Source: Rhipidocladum racemiflorum (Eukaryota > Streptophyta > Magnoliopsida > Poales > Poaceae). From it: DNA of 64,000 nucleotides. Position numbers and translations under genes: made by a program. Position 1 is the first letter of the stretch. Every line of letters starts with the position of its first letter. Of the stretch, positions 59,010 to 64,000 are shown piece after piece. Below the pieces are notes generated by a model. The model was given only the letters and a program-made list of their open reading frames with translations. It made no database searches and was not told where the DNA came from. The DNA lies in contig CM070578.1 in NCBI GenBank assembly GCA_036346355.1, positions 13,592,501 through 13,656,500 on the forward strand, given 5' to 3'.

Positions 59010-59699
59010 TGCTGAAGATTCAGCCGTGACTCTTCAACTCTGTTTATTTCGAACTGCACACCAACTGGTCCTAGATGTTGTAAATAATGTGGTTTCAGCA
59101 AATATGTCGAATTAACTCCAAACAAATATTTCGAATTAACTCTAAATTTAGCTAAGATCAATGAAGCATAATTCCAACAGAAATAAAATGACAAGGGCAT
59201 TACAAATTACCTAAAATTAAAGTTAAAATTTCCAAGTCACTTAAACAGGAAATCATGCTATAAATCAGAATAAAATCGACAAAACCAATCAGCAGCATTC
59301 TCAAATTGATTTTTAATTAATTTTCTCTGGGATGCCGGGCCGTATCCTCGCCACTATTGGCCTACCGCAAGCACCCATCAAATGTGACGATTTTATATGA
59401 ATATGCTAGGTTTTGCAAGTAGCAGTTTAATACAAGTAAAAAATTGCTCTAACAGGAAATAAAGCAAGCGATTAACCAACTGCAAGTAACAAGTTTATCA
59501 ATGACAATGGTAACACAAAGAGCTCAAAGCCAAGTTTATGGCTCTGAATTGTCACACTAAAGACAAAGAGCAATCGCACATCCACACTCTATCGTGCGAG
59601 TCACCCAATACTATTTCTACTCAGATCAAAGATAGATATAAATAAAATCACTTGTACAGCACACAAGCACGACAGAGAAATTAAGAGCAGAAGGAACTC

Positions 59700-60290
59700 A
59701 CTGAACCGTTGGCACTCGAAGCCACCGAGAAGAAGCACGTCGTCGTAGACGCTGCCCCAGGGAACCTACCACCGCCGCGGTGTGATTAGCGTGGTTCTCT
59801 CGGAGATGCAATGCCCTTTTCTGTGATATGTCTGCACACAAAAATCACGGTATCGAGATGCAGGGTGTTGCTGCGCAAAGTCAACAGGACGTTCATATAC
59901 TGCCCAGTACACAAATCGCTGAATAGGAGGATGTCACAATCCCCAAATCAGAGTCACACGCACGCTGCACACAAAAGTGCACAAATGCCAGGAAAAAGGT
60001 GTAGACCAGATCACCTCCGTAGGCTGGAGCTCGTGCTCGCCCGACAGATCCGCCGGTCTGACGTGTGCCGCCGCACCTCTGCGCCCGCTGAGCTGCCACA
60101 AGAGGCCGCCGCCGCCGCTAGCCAGCTGCTCACACAGCCGCGCCGCTGAGTGCCGCGGGCCCGCGAGAGCTAGGCTAAGAGGTTGCCGAGCTGCCGCTCT
60201 TCCTCGGGCGACGCCATTGCCGAAAACGAACAACGCTACCACCACCAGAGAGAGCGATGGAGGAGGTGAGCTCAATGGAGACTTGGAGAG
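59700..60290 (-). other. Possible 5' leader exons and promoter of the DUF4220 gene
   Basis: GC-rich minus-strand sequence with splice-like borders: cctacggag|gtgatc near 60020, gtgtgcag|acatat near 59835, and ttca|gtgagt near 59700. A short frame (MASPEEERQLGNLLA, from about 60218) ends in a stop. It could be a leader with an upstream ORF, or the first exon of a lost gene. 59010-59700 between it and the DUF4220 frame shows no other gene. Confidence 0.3.
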
Positions 60291-60489
60291 GTTAGAATGT
60301 TGAGTGGTCGTGAAGTCACAGGTGCTTGCGCGACGTCCTTTGTTAATGGCTGCTTTCTGTCGGCGCTTGCATGAAACTTATAAAAACCCTGGAAAACCCT
60401 GGAAAGAAAGAAGCATCCCACACCGCCAACTTGTGATTCTAACTAGGAAGGTCAGCGCCGCGCACGTCACGCACACGACCGATTAACTG

Positions 60490-60775
60490 AGGCGGGAAAA
60501 TGCAAATTTTTTATAAACGGATAAACGGATAAAAATGCATTTTTTCGGATTTTTCGATTTTTTTTCGCTTTTTCGGGCATTTTGCAGCAATATTTTTGGG
60601 GAAAAAAGTTTTCCCGGTAAAAATGGATCAGAATGGGAAAAATGTACCAAAACGCATTTTTCGGATTTTTTTTGCATTTTTTCGAACCCTTTTTCCGATA
60701 TGGAGGGTTTTTTTTGCAAAAAAAAATAGGAGTTATACGCAATTTCTAAAACTCGCAGGGGCTTTTCGGCAAAAA
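60490..60775. repeat. AT-rich repeat with 'ttttttcggatttttcg' phrases
   Basis: Repeated phrases such as gcattttttcggatttttcg and ggttttttttgcaaaaaaaa occur. It resembles the 7385-8340 array in composition and in sharing an 'aggggcttttcggcaaaaaa' / 'aggggctttgtgcaaaaaa' type motif at the edge. Probably the same broad class of grass repeat. Confidence 0.45.
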
Positions 60776-60863
60776 ACACGAGTGCTGGCACGCGTTGTGC
60801 GCGAGCGGCCAGCGCGAGGGCGCCACGTGTCGCACTGTAAAATACGCTGCGCGCGTGCCCGCT

Positions 60864-60917
60864 AGGAGTCGAACGCAGGCCGACGCAGCGCGAAAGGGCA
60901 GCGCTACCACTGCGCCG
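60864..60917 (-). other. tRNA-like A/B-box pair (SINE-type pol III promoter relic)
   Basis: On the minus strand, CGGCGCAGTGGTAGCGC (A-box-like, with a D-arm GCGC/GCGC pairing) is followed about 41 bp later by GCGTTCGACTCC (B-box-like, GTTCGA core). The region between cannot form an anticodon stem and the acceptor stem does not pair, so this is not a tRNA gene. It fits a tRNA-derived SINE head or a tRNA-like segment of the neighbouring repeat. Confidence 0.4.
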
Positions 60918-61303
60918 CGAAGGCCGCTCGGGCGAGAGGAGCTGGCGTGAGTCCTTTTTATGCCTTCGTTTGGTGTGAGGCGACGTGGCGCGATCCGAGC
61001 TGTCGGACGGCGTGATCGGACGGACGAGAAGCGGAGGTGACGTGGACGCTTCCAGAGCTCTTGCAACCTCCGGAATGTAATAAAGTTATAAAGCGAGAGC
61101 AGAACAAGTGGATGAGTAGCAGCTGAGTAGACAACGAGGAGGTAGCACGCAGATGGACAGGGTCTCGTAAGCTCACTTTCTCATTTCATTTCCCAAAAAT
61201 TAGAAGAAGAAAGAAAATACTAAAGACTTTGCATTGGAAATCACAGATGCTTGTCTAAGCGCTAACAAGGTAATCCGATAGACTTGCCAGCATTGGACCG
61301 GAG

Positions 61304-62400
61304 TAGTGGTGGGTTTCGTGCCGTGCCGTGCCGGTTCAGCCCGGGCTTATCATGCTTCGAGCCGGAATCATGCCGGGCCATGCCGGCCCGTCGTGTCCAC
61401 CATGTCGGGACGTGCCGACCCAACTCGCTTTTGATGAGCTCAAATCTGGCCCATTTGTGCTTCGTGCTGGTCCAGGCTCGGCCTATTTGCACTATTGTAA
61501 TGAGAGAAAAGAACCCAGAGACGCACAGAGCTAAGGCAATGAAGATAAATATTGGGGGAAAATATTAAATTTTATTCAATCGTGAACACGTACAAAATTA
61601 GTGCCTCGTCAAAAACCTTACACCCCAGTATGGGGTACTCCTGGCAAGAAAAAGAGTACAGTAACTATGTAAACATACATTAATGCATGAACTACCCGAC
61701 GTTGAGATTGTCAAAGTCAGCAACCGCCTCCGTAATCTTCGGATCATCGGGCTCATGTTGTGTCCTGTCTTCTGCACCTCCCAGTTCTTTAGGCATGTAA
61801 TTGTATCAACCAACTCAGGCCGAAGAGACGACCTCCTCGGCTCAAGTACCATTCCCACCAAACTGAAAGTGGCTTCCGACGAGACAGTGGACACCGGAAC
61901 CATAAGTATGTCCTGTGCAAAATGGGATAGCACAGGGTAAATACGCTCGTTATTCTTCCACCACAAGAGCAAGTTGAGCTGATTTTCCTCGTTCATGTCA
62001 AGGTCGGTCTCCACGAAAGGCGTGTCGAGGTAGTGGTTGAGTTTTACTCGTGGATTCCACGTCGACCTGCTCGGCGATTGGGAAGAGCCGAACGCCTTGC
62101 CTTTTAGCTTCTTCCAAATATTTGAAGCGGTCGAACTGCCTCGTGCTTGTTGCGTTGTTGAGGTAGATCTTCTTGCTTCACTTCTAGTGCCAAACTTGTC
62201 GTAATATTTGTCGAAAACTCTGAAAAAAACTCATTATAAACATGAGTATAAGCTTCGGAGAAATCAAGATCGAATGTCTCACCTGTTTCGTGGAAGGCAC
62301 CCTGCAAGTCAGATAATTTTCTCCAATGATCCAAAATAGTAGCAAAGTAGTAAAGATGCGGAATAACTTGAAAATATTTTAAATATTTTTCCTCCATTGG
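61304..62400 (-). pseudogene. Truncated hAT transposon with transposase C-terminal half
   Basis: On the minus strand, 62397-62104 encodes the hAT RNase-H-like C-terminal region (YLKYFQVIPHLYYFATILDH, then EAYTHVYNEFFSEF), and 62014-61598 the hAT dimerisation domain (LLLWWKNNERIYPVLSHFAQ, then VPVSTVSSEATFSLVG, then RPELVDTITCLKNWE). A frame change near 62100 separates them. The left end (61304-61500) holds CG-rich hAT subterminal repeats (cgtgccgtgccgtgccgg, catgccgggccatgccgg). The BED zinc finger and N-terminal half are missing to the right, where a copia fragment takes over. Not functional. Confidence 0.8.
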
Positions 62401-62429
62401 TTCTATAATGGGATGTTGCCTATAAGATG

Positions 62430-63150
62430 TGAATTGATGAGGATGTTCATGCCTCCGCTATTTTGGTTGCTAGCATAGAGGTGCATCTCACTGGAGACGT
62501 GGTTGCTTTGTTTTCAGCATAGTTGATGTTGGCTCATCTTCGTGGCTACTATGAACCTGATGGCAATTCTTTATACCTTGCTGTGTTCGATAGGAGCAGT
62601 CGCTACAGCAAGGTGATTCTATAGTGCATGAGTTATATGCGCAGTTGTCCTCGATGTGGCGCCAGCTTGATTCTCTTGGACCAGAGGTTTATCGCACTTG
62701 ACAGTGCTATCAACATCAGCACTCTTATATGGAGCTTTGCCACGTCTACAACTTCTTGACACGTCTTTCGGCTGAGTTTGAGCAGATTAGTGCCCAGCTA
62801 CTTGCTTGCCACCCTTGTGTGACCTTGTTGGAGGCCCTTGCAGCTATTAGTACTGAGAAGACTCACTTCGTGGTGCGGGCCTGCAATTGTCTTTCGGTCT
62901 TGGTTGTGCGTGCACCAGTTTCCACTTCTGTTGTGTCTCGTGCTGCTCCTCCACTAGTGGTGGCCGCTAGGTGTGGAGGGCTTCACTGCACCTACAGCGA
63001 CAAGAGTGGGTATGTGAAGCAGTTTTATTATCAGAAGAAGAAGGATATTGCTCATCGATGTAGACGCCCTCCCAAGAGTGGGCACTGGAGGCTTGGGCGC
63101 TTCCCTCGGAGGACCTTTGCTACACTAGTTTGCATTTGTATTGAATAATT
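62430..63150 (+). pseudogene. copia gag remnant (plus strand)
   Basis: Readable gag pieces include VHELYAQLSSMWRQLDSLGP, then LCHVYNFLTRLSAEFEQISA and QLLACHPCVTLLEALAAIST, and a zinc-knuckle-like CGGLHCTYSDKSGYVKQFYY. This is the gag of a copia family different from the 52361 element. In-frame stops (for example near 62615 and 62701) and missing ends show it is a fragment. It directly abuts the truncated hAT on the left and the YAE1 relic on the right. Confidence 0.65.
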
Positions 63151-63182
63151 CTAAAAGTATGTAGCTTTGGCTTTTATTTTAG

Positions 63183-63583
63183 ATGGGCTGTAGGGATGGC
63201 ATAACAGAAGGGCAAAAGGATTCAGCCCAAGACGGCTTCAATAACGGGTTTAGACAATCTGGTCAAGCTGGTTACAAGTGGGGTTGTGTTGGGGGGGATT
63301 ACCAGGTAAAGCACGCCTTTATAATCTTAAGTCTAGGTAGCCTTCAAGATCTTGCATTATATTCTCACATCTCCATTCATTAAATTATTTATGTATGTTA
63401 CCCTTCAACAGTGCATTAGCTAGCCTTTCTGACAGCTTGAGAGAAAAATTGATGCCTGATATCCAGTGAAGAGGAAAAATACGGGATCTGTACAAGTCTG
63501 TGCAAGAAATTTCAGCAGATGATGCACTCCAGATGTTTCAGGACCGCATATTCCAGAGTTGTCGTCCAGGAGAGGAACAATAA
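63183..63583 (+). pseudogene. YAE1/LTO1-like gene, 3' exons only, broken
   Basis: Two exons: 63183-63305 (after acceptor ttttattttag; reads CRDGITEGQKDSAQDGFNNG and FRQSGQAGYKWG, the Yae1-domain 'deca-GX3' pattern) and 63412-63583 (ALASLSDSLREKLMPDIQ, then DLYKSVQEISADDALQMFQD, ending TAA 63581-63583). Yae1 partners with Lto1 as an adaptor for Fe-S insertion into ABCE1/Rli1. Breaks: an extra base near the end of the first exon (about 63292-63300) and an in-frame TGA at 63467-63469. The expected N-terminal exon is absent; copia gag occupies its place. 63584-64000 would be the old 3' untranslated region, and no other gene was seen there. The gene is a relic as read. Confidence 0.75.
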
Positions 63584-64000
63584 ATAACATCAAAGGCCAA
63601 CAGAGCTGTAGATTCTGGTAGGCTAGTGATTCTCAAGAGATTTTATGTTGCTGTTGCATGAATGCCCAAATATTAAGGTTAGTAAGGAATAGACACTGGA
63701 TCCTTAGGGACGACTAGATCAAGGAAAATTGACAGCAATGTAGAAGGCTGGATAAGGGTGTACATTTTTATTGGATTGTTATTCAGTATTCATTATATTC
63801 ATGGTTGTTACACGTTTTAGAATTGAGATGAAGTTGCTACAATTACTGTAATCCTGAAGGAACTTCGAAGTTTTGAACAATGAAGACATATACATTAACC
63901 AAGAGGGTGTAAGTTGGTGTTATATGGGGGATTTCTTGCGTAATCTTTCCTTTTTCCTTCACTCGAAGCTACATTAAGATTGCTTTGCACTTACCTGCAA

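Noticed and set aside
60850..60925. tRNA gene on the minus strand
   Set aside because: A/B boxes are present but the anticodon and acceptor stems do not pair; called a SINE-type relic instead.

Overview
The window is plant nuclear DNA, almost certainly from a grass (Poaceae). Evidence: exon-intron genes with canonical GT/AG junctions, Tourist/Stowaway/CACTA/MULE-type miniature transposons, a Ty1/copia element primed by initiator-Met tRNA, a GC-rich Ty3/Gypsy element with a 'gypsy-type transposon' (PF04195-like) antisense ORF of the kind common in grasses, and GC-rich grass-style coding sequence (CYP94, CHX). The species cannot be named from the sequence alone.

Layout. 1-6919: 3' part of a GC-rich Ty3/Gypsy (probably Tat-lineage) element with a decayed antisense ORF, two tandem-repeat blocks and a promoter-bearing 3' LTR. 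6920-10200: MITE pieces, an AT-rich ~110-bp tandem array and gene-free DNA. 10237-10812: an intronless gene for a 191-residue protein I do not recognise. 10813-16822: repeats, a relic last exon of an AP-3 mu gene, a long inverted-repeat element and a Tourist-like MITE ending 131 bp before the next gene. 16954-19372: intact five-exon FIS1 (mitochondrial/peroxisomal fission). 19700-22000: a 360-bp direct duplication, a textbook MULE-MITE and a decayed RPA/OB-fold exon. 22700-25800: CT-rich and GC-rich repeats and an apparently hAT-type element holding two exons of a serine-carboxypeptidase-like gene. 26128-27672 (-): intronless CYP94-family P450. 27770-34400: Stowaway-like MITE, TIR element, retro-like debris and two CACTA elements (TSDs AGA and GAC). 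35722-38819: CHX-type cation/H+ antiporter lacking the usual C-terminal domain. 41163-47555 (-): 13-exon ataxin-2/CID-type poly(A)-binding-protein interactor, with one homopolymer frameshift. 49350-50686: TIR element with an expanded 23-bp minisatellite. 52361-57597 (-): full-length but dead Ty1/copia with TSD AGAAA. 57719-59009 (-): broken DUF4220/DUF594 gene. 60490-63150: AT-rich repeat, tRNA-like SINE-type promoter, truncated hAT transposase and copia gag remnant. 63183-63583: broken YAE1-like gene.

The credible functional genes are five: the unknown 191-residue protein, FIS1, CYP94, the short CHX and the ataxin-2-like gene. They show no common pathway; this is a normal gene-island/transposon mosaic. 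The items most worth a second look are the SCPL exons inside a transposon, the C-terminally short CHX, the homopolymer break in the ataxin-2-like gene, the minisatellite-bearing TIR family (also present in the CHX intron), and the relic exons of AP-3 mu and YAE1. All domain calls are by recognition of motifs, not by database search.
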